A DNA stretch of 64,000 bases from Pollenia angustigena. Lineage: Eukaryota > Arthropoda > Insecta > Diptera > Polleniidae. The position numbers and the translations under genes are program-made. Location of the stretch: NCBI GenBank assembly GCA_930367215.1, contig OV884059.1:239939803-240003802 (forward strand), given 5' to 3'. Each line of letters opens with the position of its first letter. Within the stretch, counting starts at the first letter, position 1. Shown one piece after another: positions 1 through 12,142 of this stretch. A model generated the notes under the pieces. That model saw nothing but the letters and a program-made list of their open reading frames with translations. It was not told the DNA's origin and did not search any database.

Positions 1-654
1 ATTTTGCTTAGGCGGGTCCAGGATTGCCCATGAGTCCCAAAATACTAGCAAAAATTATTTGTATGTACTACGGAGTAGAGTTTCATATGATCTGGCTTGA
101 CCGACTATACTTTCTTACTTGTTTTTGTTAAAATATGATGTAGAAATTTGGAATTTAAATATGATAAAGTCATATAATGAAGTTACTTCTCGCAGCGATA
201 AGAGTAAGAATTAAAAACGCTAATACACTCATAGAAAAATGCTTCTTCAAATGCCCTAACATCAGAATTGTGTGTTATCAACAAATGGCATCAATGAGGC
301 AAAAAGTGACACAATCCAATGATATACGTCATCATAAACTTTTGTCATATTTTATGCGTCATCAATGCTTTGACAATCGTGACAACTATTCAATGTCACA
401 TTCTGTGTATTATTAACAGGTAAAGTATGAATATAGTTAAACACTAAATAATGCTAAAGTGCTTGTAAAGTGTGTTTAAGGAAGAACGTTATTGTTTCAT
501 CCACAGTTTTTGTTTTACGACACATTTTTAAAACCTGCATAGGAGGCATCGCATTCATGAACATTCGTAATCAAAGCAAAAAAAAAAAAACTTTATACAA
601 CATATCAAATTAAAAGCTTTTCTTGGGATTCAAAAATTAATTAACAAGGTTACG
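1..654. other. No gene seen; AT-rich non-coding DNA
   Basis: Only short unconvincing reading frames occur here. No family motif, tRNA or inverted repeat with readable ends was recognised. The sequence TTGCTTAGGC near position 5 resembles a motif inside the inverted repeat that follows, so part of this stretch may belong to the same family. Confidence 0.5.
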
Positions 655-1337
655 CTTAAATGTGCTAAATTCCCATTTCATACTATTGATAAACTGATAT
701 TTACTGTTGATGCGATAATCTATTCTTATGCGCCTCTCACTGTTTGCTTAGGCCAGATCGTTAGGAAATTTCAACCAAAGATATTTAGCAAAATAAAACT
801 GTTAAGAGAATAAGAATTATAAGTAACAGTTTTACTTGTAACAGTATCAAAGCTTAAACAAAAACAACAACAATAAACAATGACTGTATCTTTTTTAAAA
901 AAGTTTAAATATAATGAGAGAACCCTAAACTAATAATGCAAAAAAAAATAAAAGAAAAAAATGGTACCCAAGTAAGAAAAACAGTTCAAATACTATGTAT
1001 AGTTATTTATGTATCTTTTAAAACAATCCATAGTCCACTGCAAAACGTTGTCAGTGTTATAAGTATGATATCTAGTTTTGGATTAAAAATAAATATTGGT
1101 CTAAGTTACAAAATGGGAATTCAAAATGATCACTTCTGGTGTATGGAGATCCAGATCTTAAAATTTTACAGTTTAACAAGGACATCTTAGGTAAATTTTG
1201 GTAAATAAAAAATGAAGTTTTTTCCTGATCATTTGGCCTAAGCAACCAGTGAAATGCGCATTGGAATAGCTTATACCACCAACAATAAATTTCAGTTAAT
1301 CAATAGTAAGAATTGGGATTGAATTTAGCACATTAAA
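655..1337. repeat. Diverged long inverted repeat (foldback-like element)
   Basis: Two arms of roughly 110 bp lie in opposite orientation at about 655-765 and 1222-1337. Both hold, in order, a TGTGCTAAATTC block, an ACTATTGAT(T/A)AACTGA block, an ATGCGC block and a TTGCTTAGGCCA block, with many substitutions between arms. The 450-bp spacer is AT-rich and codes for nothing recognisable. No target duplication could be fixed, so the class is unknown. Confidence 0.6.
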
Positions 1338-1886
1338 ACTAAATCTTATTTATAAATATAAGTATATATGTATATTTATATACATATACCTTTGTTTATG
1401 TGCATATATATTTATATATATTTATATTGATAAATTATTTATTTAGCTTATCTTGGACGCTTGTAACATTTTACGCATTTGTACTTTATAAATAGGAAAT
1501 TATTAAATCCTCCTGAATACGTTAAATACATTAATAATGATTTTTGTAATAAACGTTCCATGTGGCCATCGCTTTGGTGTTTCGTAGGACATTTCTGAAA
1601 TCCGAAAATAGTGATATAATTAATAGAGAATCTTAAATATGTTATAATTTTTGCCAAATTCCCTACGCTTTAATGAACATGTTCATTAATTAAAAAAAAT
1701 GATATTTGTTCTGCATACTAACTCCCGTTTCTGTCATCGTTCTGTGTATAATTTATTATATCTTGTCTTCATATATTTATTCGGTGGGAACACAATTTCC
1801 TTTATTTCTCACATTTATCAGAACATCATATTTGTGTGCCAAAAACAAGAGACAAAGATTATTATTTATGACCTTCTTTTAGAGGC
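1338..1886. other. AT-rich stretch with TA/TATA simple repeat, no gene
   Basis: About 1345-1435 is a run of TATA and ATATTTATA repeats (simple-sequence DNA). The rest holds only short frames with no recognisable product. Confidence 0.5.
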
Positions 1887-3281
1887 CAGCGTTGCCAGAA
1901 TTAAGATTTTATCTTATTTTTAAAGATTTTTTGAACAAAATAAGATTTGAAGAATTTTTTTTCTCTAATTAAGATCTTTTATTTTAAGAAATAAAGATTT
2001 TTAACTTTAAGTTTGTACAACATACATAATTTTAAACAGTAAATTCTGTGGTTTTCATGGGCAACCGCGTATGTCTATTTTTTCGATTTTAAAATGTTGA
2101 TGCCATATTGCTTAATTTTAAACGCCCTTTACATGGTTCTAAAAATTTTTAAAAACTGATAGACTCATTCCGATGTTTTAACTCTATTACAAAGTTTAAA
2201 AGGTGCAATACCTAACTTATAGTTTGATCTAGAAAGGATTTTTCGGCTCTCCTGAAAAATTTTATTTTAAGACATACGCGGTTGCCCATGAAAACCACAG
2301 AATTTTTAAAATAATGATTTTTTATATCAGATTGTTGTCTATTGGTATTGCACACTTGTACTTTTGTACTCAAAGGCATCAATAAGGGCATCAAAACATT
2401 TAAAAAAGCATCATAGATTCGCAGTTGTTCATTTTGGGAATATTGATGAAAAACAATTATTTGTGAAAAGAAAATATGTATATTTATGAAGATTAATTTA
2501 TTAAAGAATAAAAAAGTTCATTAATTTAGTACCAAAACGTTAAACTAATGGAACTTAACTCTAGGAAGACCGTCCTGGTTTGGCCAGATCAAATTTGTGT
2601 TTTCCTTGCAATATTTTTCGAATATAACAAAAAACAGGGGCGTATAAATGATACGTGCTGAATCGAATGAAAGTAATCTGGATTCTATTGGAGCAAACAA
2701 GTGGGGTGAAATTCTAAAACTCTATGAAATTACACTCTTGGCCAGACCAAATTCTTGTTTTCTTTTGCAAATAGGACAAAATATCAAAAAAATGAATTCT
2801 GAAAAATAAATAATATGTTCTGAATTGAATGAATCAAGTTAGAATCAAATGTGTGGTAGATGCGAAAAATCAATTTGCAAAATTAAAGGCTACATATTCC
2901 ATTTCAAATGGTGAATGAGCTTCATAGCTCCCAAACATTAATTTTTTTGCCCAAAATGTATACATCTCTATTATAAGAATTTAATTACTTTCGATGAAAC
3001 TTCTTTATATAAATGGACTTTTTTATGTTCTTATTAATTATAAATTAAATGCATTTTAAATGTATTTTTTTGGAAAATATAACTAACAACACAATTATTA
3101 ACCTACAATCTAATTTTGTATATATATAATTATCCATAATAAAAAGAAGTTTCTTTTAATAATTTTTAATAATTTGTACTTTTTTCAGCTTGTTATAAAA
3201 AATTTTAAGATTTTTCTCTTCAAAATAAGATTTTTTTTTCGCCAAAAGAAGATTTTCCTTCCAAATCTTCTGGCAACGCTG
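1887..3281. mobile_element. Non-autonomous hAT-like element
   Basis: The left end reads CAGCGTTGCCAGAA and the right end is its reverse complement (TTCTGGCAACGCTG). A CAG start and a short terminal inverted repeat are usual for hAT transposons. The interior is non-coding and rich in AAGATTTT motifs. An 8-bp target duplication, expected of hAT, was not found (TTAGAGGC against CACGTTTA), so this is an old copy or a chimera of two copies. The class rests on the ends alone. Confidence 0.5.
2041..2312. repeat. Nested inverted repeat with 36-bp perfect arms
   Basis: Arms at about 2041-2077 and 2270-2308 match perfectly in inverted orientation around the core TTTTCATGGGCAACCGCG. They lie about 190 bp apart inside the larger hAT-like element. 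This looks like a separate MITE that jumped into it. No target duplication was established. Confidence 0.6.
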
Positions 3282-3404
3282 CACGTTTATGTTATTGTTT
3301 GCACGGCATCGTAATATTTAATAGTTGCGATCCCGAATACGAAATTTTCCGTTTGGCGAGATAATCAATTAATCGCATTTTAAATGACTTAAAAAAAGGA
3401 ACAT

Positions 3405-3581
3405 TTGCTTAGATCATTAAGTTCCAATCCATATTATGAAACATTTGCTGCGAAACATTTGAGTTTGTTGATGAAAGGGGAAAGACGAAGGGAAAAGTGT
3501 AATTTTGTTTCATGTACAAGCAGTGTTTGTAAGTTTGTTATTGAAAGAGAGTGTGAAGGCATAGAAAATGACTCAATGCTG
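3405..3581 (+). other. Open frame left of the piggyBac insertion, unidentified
   Basis: An open frame starts at 3405 and runs into the piggyBac element at 3586. No family was recognised. Because the DNA immediately right of that element (5056 onward) reads as a LINE 3' region, this stretch could be the other side of the same interrupted LINE, but its residues do not prove that. Confidence 0.2.
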
Positions 3582-3585
3582 TTAA

Positions 3586-5055
3586 CCCTGCTGTTAGGTC
3601 AGAAAAAACTTACGAATGTTAGGTTAATGGACCATTTCGTCCACATAAACAGCTTATGTAAAAATCAAGTATGGGATACGCCTTTTTTTTATCAATATAG
3701 ATTAAATATGTAAAAGACAATCGTGGGGTATCCCATATATGATTTTTGTTGTAAAGAAACACAAATATTTACACTGCTTTGTTCAGTTTGTGAGTTTTTT
3801 TTATAGTTCAGACGTGTTTTACTCAATGTTGAAAGTGAATCCGATATTTCAGACTCGGAAATGGATTATATTTCAGAAAATGGCGTCCAAGCTGCCGTCC
3901 AAGCTGCAGTTAACTCTGTTCATCTGTGTTTTATTGCTAAAAATAAAATAATGTCTGAAGATAAAATTCATATGACTAATAGTGCCATCCGCTTCGATGA
4001 TGTTTTGAGTCGACGAAAAATGCGTTTATGATAAAAATTTCTCCTATTCGTGAACTGTGGGACCGTTTTCACTAACTCATTTTAATATTTTATAATTGTC
4101 ACCATTGATGATCAACTTGTTGCAATCAGGGGGTGATGTGCTCTTCGACAGTTTATCAACACCAGAAAAATATGATTTGAAATTTTGGTAATCGGTGAAC
4201 TCTAAGTTAGGCTACATATGGAAAATACAACCATACCTTGGTTAGCCAAGAAATGCACAGCCTGAAAAGAACCAAGGGCAACACGTTAATTTTCTTACAC
4301 TTTTGAGTTGGTAAAAACTTCAGGAAAAATACTTACATATGTAGGGGTTTAAGGTGGCGTAGGTTTAAGGTGGCTCATCAAATGGTTAGTTCCTACAGCA
4401 TAAAGCGCAAAGCAAATCGATGGCCAAACTTTGTATTTGCAAACATAATGGATATATTCGCTTTGAATGCGTTCATACTATTTTCTAAAATCGACGTCTC
4501 TTGGGCTCCAGCTGATCGGAATCGCAGGTGATCTGAGTCTTTGTGGCAACTAGCACTTTCCTTGGCTAAGGAATATATGATGAAACGAACTAGATTACCT
4601 AAACAAGAGTTCTTAGCACAGTTATTCATGGAAATACTTTCATCATGCATACTCAGGGGATCTAAAGCGTGAAATATGTAGTTGCTGTAATTCTAAGTAT
4701 GACATAAAATGCTCCATTTGTAGCAAGTTTATTTGCAAATTAACCGAAAAACATTTTGATTATCATGCAATGACTATTATTATAAACTAAACTAGTAAAA
4801 ACTTATTTTTTTTAAATAAATGTAAAAAAACCAAAAAAAATATACTATGGACCAAATGGTCCCTTAACCTAAGATTCGTAAATTTATAATTTTCTCTGTC
4901 CTGTTTTGAGTTAGAACCTTGAGTTTTTGTAAAAAACATTGTTTTATAAAAAGACCACGTGAGCTAAAAAACTAAGTCAGTATATATCACCGTTCTAAAA
5001 TTACAAAGGAAACAATTCAAAAATTGGAGCAAATGGGCTTAACCTTACAGCAGGG
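3586..5055 (+). mobile_element. Decayed piggyBac-type transposon with TTAA duplication
   Basis: TTAA at 3582-3585 is followed by CCCTGCTGTTAGG; the right end CCTTACAGCAGGG is followed by TTAA at 5056-5059. A TTAA target and CCC-starting ends define piggyBac. Subterminal inverted repeats also match: TACGAATGTTAGGTTAATGG near 3611 and its counterpart near 4855-4880, each next to GGACCA(A/T)(T/A)TGGTCC-like palindromes. The 1470-bp element is shorter than an autonomous piggyBac (about 2.4 kb) and its transposase is full of stops, so it is dead. Confidence 0.85.
3975..4790 (+). pseudogene. piggyBac transposase remnant (DDE_Tnp_1_7 family)
   Basis: Fragments in all three plus frames match piggyBac transposase in the family's order. 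Near 3990 is FDDVLSRRKM with PIRELWDRF, the N-terminal part before the core. Near 4100 is TIDDQLVAIRG, the first catalytic Asp region. Near 4410-4480 are RWPNFVFANIMDIFALNAFI-like residues, the helical segment after the third Asp. At 4690-4770 is a Cys-rich C-terminal finger with CCNSKYDIKCSIC. Stops and frameshifts separate them and the second and third catalytic Asp regions were not seen. It lies inside the TTAA-flanked element, so it is that element's own gene. Confidence 0.75.
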
Positions 5056-5640
5056 TTAAACAAATGCAGTTTTAAGACGGTGGAGGATATACTTTCTCCA
5101 TCTGATTTCCTTACTATTTATACCACCTACATCCGACCGCATATGGAATATAACTCTCATGTGTGTGCCAATGCTTCAAAGTCTATTTTGAATCTTCCTC
5201 AAGAGCCCATCCTTATGTGGTCGATTGGCAGGTGAATCGTACAACGCATAACAGAGAGAATTCGTTTTTTTCCCGGTCTGTTCGTATGTTCGTATGAATA
5301 TATTTCCTGCAGAAATCCTCCCTCTTAATAACAACATGATTCAGTTCAAATCGAATGTTCACAAACACTACTACCTCTATCCTCCTTCCCACAGCTTATT
5401 TTCCTAGTTCCAACACAATGCTATGCCTTAGTAGGGGTCATTCCCTGAGTGCTGGTCCTAACAGAAAAAAAACCTCGAGTTAGGCTGTTTTGGTTGTGAC
5501 CCCAGATATACCCTAGAGAGGTTGTCATTTGATGGGGTTAATTGACACCATTTGACCTCATTCTCATTCTTAACGAACGAGTTTTAAGTTAGTTTATACA
5601 TTGCTAGTCCTGGCTTCCAATAAACAAGTCCTGAGCCTGG
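5056..5640 (+). pseudogene. LINE reverse transcriptase C-terminal remnant
   Basis: From about 5060 the plus strand reads a region with IYTTYIRPHMEYNSHVC, typical of the segment after the RT domain in Jockey/CR1-type LINEs (TTYIRPxxEY). Frameshifted matches to the LINE tail follow, with ILPLNNNMIQFKSNVHKH. No intact RT core, poly-A tail or target duplication was seen. The piggyBac element sits immediately at its left border and may have cut it. Confidence 0.6.
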
Positions 5641-6044
5641 TACAAATACTTTTTAACTTTCTTATTTTTAGTCAGTTCTCCTCGATTTTAAGTTCTTTTC
5701 ATTAAGCGCTTTTTTAATCAGTGTTGTTTACGTTAAAGCTTTAAAAAAAATATTGTTTATTTGTTTTATTGTTTTGAACATTTGTCAGTTGTTTAAGACA
5801 GTTCAAGTTCTTGCCGGATGGTTTTCTATAATGGTTTATTTGTTTTAAAGAATCTTAGGCCTTATTTAATCCCCAACATAATTCAGAGGATAAATATTAA
5901 AATAACGAAATTATTAGTGGCGGAAATATATAAAGGTAACAAAATACTTAAAATAATCATAGTAGCAACCATTTTGTTGTATAAACATACGAGGAAATTC
6001 TTTTCTTTGAAAAGATATGTTAGCCATTGTAAAACTTTCTACAA
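5641..6044. other. No gene recognised
   Basis: The frame beginning at 5818 has no similarity I recognise and ends inside the next repeat, so it is treated as chance. Confidence 0.4.
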
Positions 6045-6513
6045 AACAAGTAGGAGTGCTTCATTTGGCTTTGCCGAATCTTTTATACCCTCCACCGACA
6101 GTAACAAAATTTCGCTATTTATGGTATATATAATTGATAACCAATCTCTATAAAAACTGACTTTTTTTTAAACATTTGTTATCTTAGCAGGATTTGTCAT
6201 TTAAAATACTTTTTGAACGTTTCTTTTATGTTAGTGCTTTCAAATTAGTAAGTACATGTCAGTATTTTGAAACGAATTTAAAACGAACCTTTTTTTGGCC
6301 TTACGTTTTCTAGAGAAGGTAAAAACGTTTTCATTTTCACTGTAGTGCGAATTTGGTTTCTGATAATTTCTAAATATTTTATATGAAATAGTTTTTGTAT
6401 ACATTTCCAGCAATTGAAAAAGTCTGAGAAATTAGAAATACTTATACTAAAGCGTAATAATTTCTTAATAAACTTTATCAATTTTATATTTGAAATACTT
6501 TTTCGTATTATTT

Positions 6514-7035
6514 CAGGGACCGTAACAGTTATGCCCTTTTTCATAAAAGTCAGGTGATAACTGTTATTTTTTGATTTTTATTTTTTTGAGCAAAAATAAC
6601 AGTTATTTTTTGATTTTTATTTTTTTGAACAAAAATAACTGTTATTTTTTGATTTTTATTTTTTCGATCAAAAATAACAGTTATTTTTTGATTTTTATTT
6701 TTTTGAACAAAAATAACAGTTATTATTTAATTTTTATTTTTTCGAGCAAAAATGATAGATGACTTTAATAATTATTTTAATGTGCATAAGGAATTCCAAT
6801 GATAATTACACACTAAAATAAAAATATTTTATATTTTTGTTCAAAAAAATAAAAATAAAAAAATAACTTAAGTTTGATCTAAAATATAAAAATCAAAATT
6901 ATAAAAATCAATATATTTTATCATTGACAAGTGCATGAGGAACAATGTTGTATACTTGAATCAGTTTTTCGACATTTAATTCTATATCCTTTTTTTGTTT
7001 TAAAATTCCAATATAACTGTTATTTTCGGTCCCTG
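6514..7035. mobile_element. hAT MITE with near-perfect 8-bp target duplication
   Basis: The left end CAGGGACCG.AACAGTTAT matches the inverted right end (TAACTGTTATTTTCGGTCCCTG). Flanks are TATTATTT (6506-6513) and CATTATTT (7036-7043), 7 of 8 identical, the length expected of hAT. The 522-bp interior codes for nothing and its left half is an internal tandem repeat. Confidence 0.8.
6548..6757. repeat. Tandem repeat, unit about 39-40 bp, five copies
   Basis: The unit contains ATAACAGTTATTTTTTGA and TTTTTATTTTTT(T/C)GA(A/G)CAAAA. Its AAAATAAC(A/T)GTTATTTT core is palindromic. The long open frame over it is an artefact of the repeat. Confidence 0.85.
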
Positions 7036-8270
7036 CATTATTTAACTTGAAATAGTTTAATTCTTAAACAAACTTCGAAAAATTTTATTTCTTTTATTGA
7101 TGTTCTTTTAATGCTAAAATATCAAGTAATTGATTGAACAAAATCATTTTTATACCCTACACCCCAATTAGTGGTGAGGAAAGTAACTAAGTGTGAAATT
7201 TTTTTATTATTCATCTCAGACCCCATAAAGTATATATATTCTGGGTCCTTGAGTAATTCTAAGTCAATTTAGCCATGCCCGTCTGTTTGTCCATCTGTCC
7301 GCCTGACCGTCTGTCCGTCTGTCTGTCTGTTGAAAACACGCTCACTTTCGAAATACTCAAAAGAAATGAATAAGATTTTTGTCACCATCTTAAAAAAATT
7401 TATAGTTTTGCTACAAAAACTAACATAAATGGTGGAACAATGCACGGAATGATATAAGATTTTGCAAAAGTTCGTTTTATTCAACTAAAAATCACGCTAT
7501 TAAATTTCGTGAAGATCCGTCCATAATTTACCCTGGGCCCCCTTTAAACCCTGCTCCCGGAAAACAGTAACAGAAAACAGGCCTAAATCCATAGTAAATA
7601 ATGCTATCATAATAAAATTGAATACTTAACAGTTTTATAGGACAAGAAATAGCACTTATAAATTCCGTGATGATCGGTCCATAATTTACTACAGGCCCCA
7701 TATAAAGCCCACTCTGGTAAATTAATTAAATACGCCTAAAACCGTAGCAGATATATTTATTGTGGTAAAATTTCATCCAACTTAGTTTCATATGGCCAGA
7801 AAAAATGTTATGAATTTGGTGATTTACGGTCTATAATTTACCTTAGATCCCATATTTAGCAGCCCTCTGAAAATCACTGTAAGCCCTTAAACTGATTTCA
7901 CGGCTGTTTTTAAATACATACATATGATGAAATTTATGTTTTTAATATCAGAAATAACTCTGCAGAATTTTAGCATTATTGGTTCATAACTTACCATGGG
8001 TCCAATATAAATTCCCCTCCTTAAAATCATTTAAGTTTTTCTTTAACTGTTACGAATCATGATATTTTACTCCAGCTGGTTAAAATTCCTAAAAAAAAAA
8101 AGCATTAAATATTCTGATTGTCGTTGAAACAATTTTTATGCTGATGTCTGTTTTTATAAAGATTAATTAAAAATAAATAGACATCATGTAGATATCACTC
8201 CTGAAATAATTTAACTGTTGGTGGAGGGTATCAAAGATTCGGCACAGCCGAATATAGCACCCTTACTTTT

Positions 8271-9955
8271 TTCTTTAATGCTCAAAATAAAGAAAATTTT
8301 CCCATCGATAATTCTTTTAACCCTTATTGTTATTGCACCCATCCACTATGAATCACTTTTAAGGATAATTTAATTCAACCCAAGAACTAAAAGTCATAAC
8401 TATTAATATAAATACTTTAATATCTTTGGAAATTAAATATGTTTTTAAATTATACTTAAGGTACTAACATTGACTTGATGTTACATTAACTTAATGTTAC
8501 ATTAACTGAATGTTGCGTAGTAACCATGATGATAAGCCCTTTGAAGTGAAACACATCAGAGACTTCCTACAAAATAGAACTAACTAGTAATGCCAAAGAC
8601 AGGAGGTCGTAGTTGCACAATACTCCTGGCCTCTGGGGTATGAATAACATTACTAGTATCTCAAGTGAATATCTTTCTTACTTTCGTGTTGGTAAATCTA
8701 TTTAGTTTAGCAACAAAGTAATTTTTTTATTACCCAATTTAAATATTTAACTGGCAAAATTTGATAAGAGTTTTTCTTCGGCCTAAGTTTGTGTGTTTGT
8801 TATGTCCTGAATAATATTTCCTGCCTTCTATATTATTTCCAAAATTAACAAGAAAAAAAAATTCTTTAATTTCGAATTGAGCTTAAAGTGGTTCATTTGA
8901 ATATTATGGAATTAAATTTTTATATCTAAGAAATAGGACGTTAGACTGAGGACAAGAGAAAGTATGCAATTATTTACATATTGACGCATTGTAATTCTGA
9001 CATGGAATATAGTTGTGATATATTAAAATTACTTTAGAAATGAGGGGGAATTTGAATAGAGTCAACAGATTTCTTAAGAGAACCATACACTTTAAAGGAA
9101 AGTGATCAACAAATTGTTATATTAGTATGTCCGGCGTACTTTGAAACTCGGAGTTTTCCGGCGAAATGTGATTTTGTTTGGTACTTTTCCATTAAAGACC
9201 GACATTTAAAGCAAAACCAAGGTGTTCCGTTAAAATTTTATATACAAACTTGGTAGTGGTGGAACAAATGTGTTTTTCTTGTTTAAATAAGATCTCAAAA
9301 CCCCAGCCTAAGTCGATTGTTTGATTGGAGCACGAAATGACTCCAAATTTTTTTTCACCCTCCAGTGCTAAGAATAAATGGGAACATATTATGCGAATAA
9401 CTTTTTTTAGGGAATTTTTGGGCCTATTAGTTAAAAAAAAAGAAAATATTTGTAAGCCCGTATATTAAGTCGTTTACCTTCTAGCTTAAAACACATCAAT
9501 GAGTACTTTGAAGTCCCCTGGGGGCATTTAATAATAAAAACACATTAAATTGTTTGGGAAAGCCAAGACAAAGTATTCCCTTTTGATGATAATCAAAGTA
9601 ACAACTTTTCTTATTTGAGCCGCATAAATGAAGGTAGCATTTGGAAGCTTACCACATTCAAGCATTGTGGTACTCTGTGATCTTAAAAATTTTTATCCAT
9701 GACTTAAAAATGAGGCTTTCAGCGTAGAAGTGGTGTAACCCCAGACTACTTATTATGATTTAATGAGAAGTAAACACTACTCTTGCACTTTAGTACTTGG
9801 TTGTAACAGCCCGTGCAAAAACTATGTTTCTAGCGCCATCTGTTTTGGATTTTTGATACAAACAGTTGGCTTACTCGACTATTTCACTGAAAAGAACAGT
9901 GCATACAACATATCTAACACCAGAACCGTAACCAAATTGATTGGCTTACACTACT
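8271..9955. other. No supportable gene; short 16-17 bp tandem motif at 8476-8520
   Basis: Three imperfect copies of a TTGATGTTACATTAAC-type motif occur at 8476-8520. Around 9128-9230 a CPAYFETRSF...LKQNQGVPLKF-like frame faintly recalls the end of a THAP zinc finger, too weak to annotate. The frame at 9763-9978 is not recognised. Confidence 0.4.
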
Positions 9956-10150
9956 TCTGCGCTGATAGCCTCAAATAAAAAACGTTTTGGGAAATTGTTT
10001 ATGTTTGCGGATGATATAAAACGTATAACTACGGAGATGGTCAATTATTACGAACAGGAATTGAGAAGGATGCTTCTTTTTTATCAGAACTACTAATGCC
10101 GGCCATTTACTATACAAGTTCAGTGCTCAAGTCTAGGACTGTACAGTTTG
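9956..10150 (+). pseudogene. Possible LINE reverse transcriptase fragment
   Basis: The plus strand at about 9985-10010 reads GKLFMFADDIKRI, which matches the RT catalytic motif FADD with its usual hydrophobic lead and following IK. The next residues (EQELRRMLLFYQNY) fit the LINE spacing loosely. Stops lie close on both sides. This is a small isolated match and could be chance. Confidence 0.35.
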
Positions 10151-10384
10151 TCATACACAAGGTTTTTTTTTTTTTTTGTTATATACGTTATTGAACTGAG
10201 TTAAAATCAAAATGACTTTGATATTCGCTCAATAAGTAAATTTTTATCCAATAGAAATTTTTATCCGATGTTAAAGTGTAAAAGTTCGGATTTAAAATAA
10301 TCAGTTCTCAATATTTTTGGAAAAAGTATCGGAAACGATTTCTAAGAAAAGAAAACGAATACTATATTTGTGCTGAGGAGCCCC

Positions 10385-10690
10385 AATTTAGCATAGAAAA
10401 CATAAAATTTTTTGTCAAATCACATCATCGCCGCGACGTGAGATAGCACCGCCATTGAATTTCTTGCGCAAAATAGCCATTATTTAATTGGCTGTGTGGT
10501 AAGTGGTACCATCTAGTTAGAACCACATATCGTCTAGGTCCCTCTCCTCAATTTCTAACAACATGAAATCCGACATAATCTCGAGATAACGAACACCATT
10601 TGCGGTTACTGCAAAGCCGTCCTAATTTTTGAAGATGTAAGTCCCGATGACGTCTCCAGCCCTGAACGGAGACGAAGCGCTTGCACAGGT
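10385..10690 (-). pseudogene. Tc1/mariner-type transposase remnant
   Basis: The minus strand reads GDVIGTYIFKN, then NGVRYLEIMSDFMLLEIEE, DLDDMWF, a stop, LDGTTYHTAN, a stop and ILRKKFNGGAISRRGDD. This is collinear with the better-preserved remnant at 62201-62724 (HREMITNF, DVDDM, QDGATCHTANE, FNGRVISRGGD) and belongs to the insect DDE family of IS630/Tc1/mariner. The catalytic Asp lies in the DGTTYHTAN block. Stops show it is dead, and the C-terminal D/E region is missing. Confidence 0.75.
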
Positions 10691-11454
10691 GTTTTCAAAT
10701 TTCCTACAGACGCGGTTTGCTAAAGTTTGCGCACAACTCTCCCGATTTTGGACACAGTTCATCGATTATGCTGACCAAAAAAAAATATTTTGATTTGAAC
10801 GCCCATTTTCGTAAAAGGCTTAAAAAATCTAAACGCGCTGCTCAATTATGTACTTAGAGTCCTTTTTATGAATTTTGGCATTTTTTAGTGCATATTTTAC
10901 CATTTGCAGCATATGTTTGCACATTTAAAATGGTGCTTTTACAGGATTACATTAAAATGTGTTTTCCTGGTTAACAGATGGTTATTTATTAAATAAATAT
11001 CAGTGAACCATAATGTTGTTGAAATCGGCACAAAAAGAGTCTTTGTGCCCAAAACCCGTCTTATTATGTTGGCATTTGGATTAAATTTGGACAAGAAATA
11101 TTTTATTGTTACCTAAATCATCTCATTAAAATGTATTGGAATCAATCCAAATTTGACCAGAGCTCCAATAAAAGCATCACTCTCAAAAAAACTTGAATAC
11201 CATCACTTTCTTATAAATGTTGGTATTGACAACAATAGTTTTAAAAATAGCTATATCACCTGTCTTTATCATAGTAAAATTGTGTGCTGGTACGTCTAGA
11301 ATTTCCTACAGCTCTTACAAATTTCCCCTCCATAAAATCACTTTCAGACGAAAAATGTTGATACCTTTAACATGAAATGTTGATATGTGAAAAAAATTCG
11401 ACACGCCTAACTCATATATGTAGTAGATATATACATAAGGCATATAACATTGTA
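10691..11454. other. No gene recognised
   Basis: AT-rich DNA. Residues around 10700-10790 on the minus strand may continue the Tc1/mariner remnant upstream but cannot be aligned with confidence. Confidence 0.4.
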
Positions 11455-11644
11455 CATATCGAGTCATTACCGCAAAAAAGCTTAAGTAATTTTTTTTTAA
11501 TAAATTACTTTATTGGCAATACTTGCGTCATCCCCTAAATGTCAGAGTCACATAAGGTACCGTTACGATTCTATATCAAAAATCGTCTCCTGTAAAACTT
11601 TATTTTTTTCGCTTAAGCTTTTTTGTGGTAATTACTCGATATGC
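11455..11644. repeat. 190-bp MITE with about 30-bp inverted ends
   Basis: Left CATATCGAGTCATTACCGCA then AAAAAGCTTAAG; the right end is its near-perfect inverse (CTTAAGCTTTTTTGTGGTAA then TTACTCGATATG). It is non-coding. The family is unknown and no target duplication was assigned. Confidence 0.65.
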
Positions 11645-11759
11645 ATACAAATCCAAACTTCATACCATAGTTTTGTTATGGTGGGGCATGACAGCCCATG
11701 GAACCCAAAAAGGTTTTGTCTTTAAATGCTTTTATTTACAGTAGCCCAAGAATTAAATT

Positions 11760-12142
11760 ATTTTTTTTTTTTTTTTTTTGTTATTGAGGGTACATTTTAA
11801 ACAAATTTATAGAGCATATTTTCAAGTCCTTAAATCATATTTCCGGTGTCCCTATTCATAACCAACTATGACAGACCATCAATAGATGTTTTAACTCCTC
11901 TTCACAATAACATTTTGTTTAGTTTTTTGGCAACATAAAATTTGTATCTAGTACAGGAGAGAAAAAATAAATTTATGGAAATTGTTTCAATCTCAGCAAA
12001 TATTTACAAAAATTTTAATTTCTTTACAGGACAAAAGAATAATTTTTAATTAAATTATAAACTTAAAAAAAATGAATTTAATGCTTAAATAAACTTTTTC
12101 TTTCTAGTAATCAATTAGACATTTCTCTTTTTGGAAAAGCAA
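11760..12142. other. Poly-T and AT-rich DNA, no gene
   Basis: A run of about 20 T begins near 11760. Nothing else is recognised before the next repeat. Confidence 0.4.

Larger units (their letters stand above)
6045..8270. repeat. Dispersed fly repeat with hairpin ends (copy 1)
   Basis: The left edge reads ACAAGTAGGAGTGCT, then TGGCTTTGCCGAATC and TATACCCTCCACC. The right edge at 8220-8270 is the inverted counterpart (GGTGGAGGGTAT, GATTCGGCACAGCCGAATAT, GCACCCTTACTT). Inside are TATACCC...GTGGTGAGG, ATATATATTCTGGGTCCTTG and a TCCGTCTG-rich block (7270-7330), which recur at 14.0, 24.1, 35.2 and 41.2 kb. The family is clearly repetitive within this window; I cannot name it. It carries a nested hAT MITE (6514-7035). 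Confidence 0.6.

Noticed and set aside
177..416. Open frame of 79 residues
   Set aside because: No motif, no coding-like composition and no neighbours; frames of this size are expected by chance.
6571..6762. Open frame of repeated IFIFLNKNNSYFL-type residues
   Set aside because: It is a translation of the tandem repeat inside the hAT MITE.
7269..7484. Frame ending in a TDGQTD-rich run
   Set aside because: It translates the TCCGTCTG simple block of a dispersed repeat.
9128..9230. Possible THAP zinc-finger fragment
   Set aside because: Only a loose match (YFETRSF, LKQNQGVPLKF); the Cys/His ligands are not all present.
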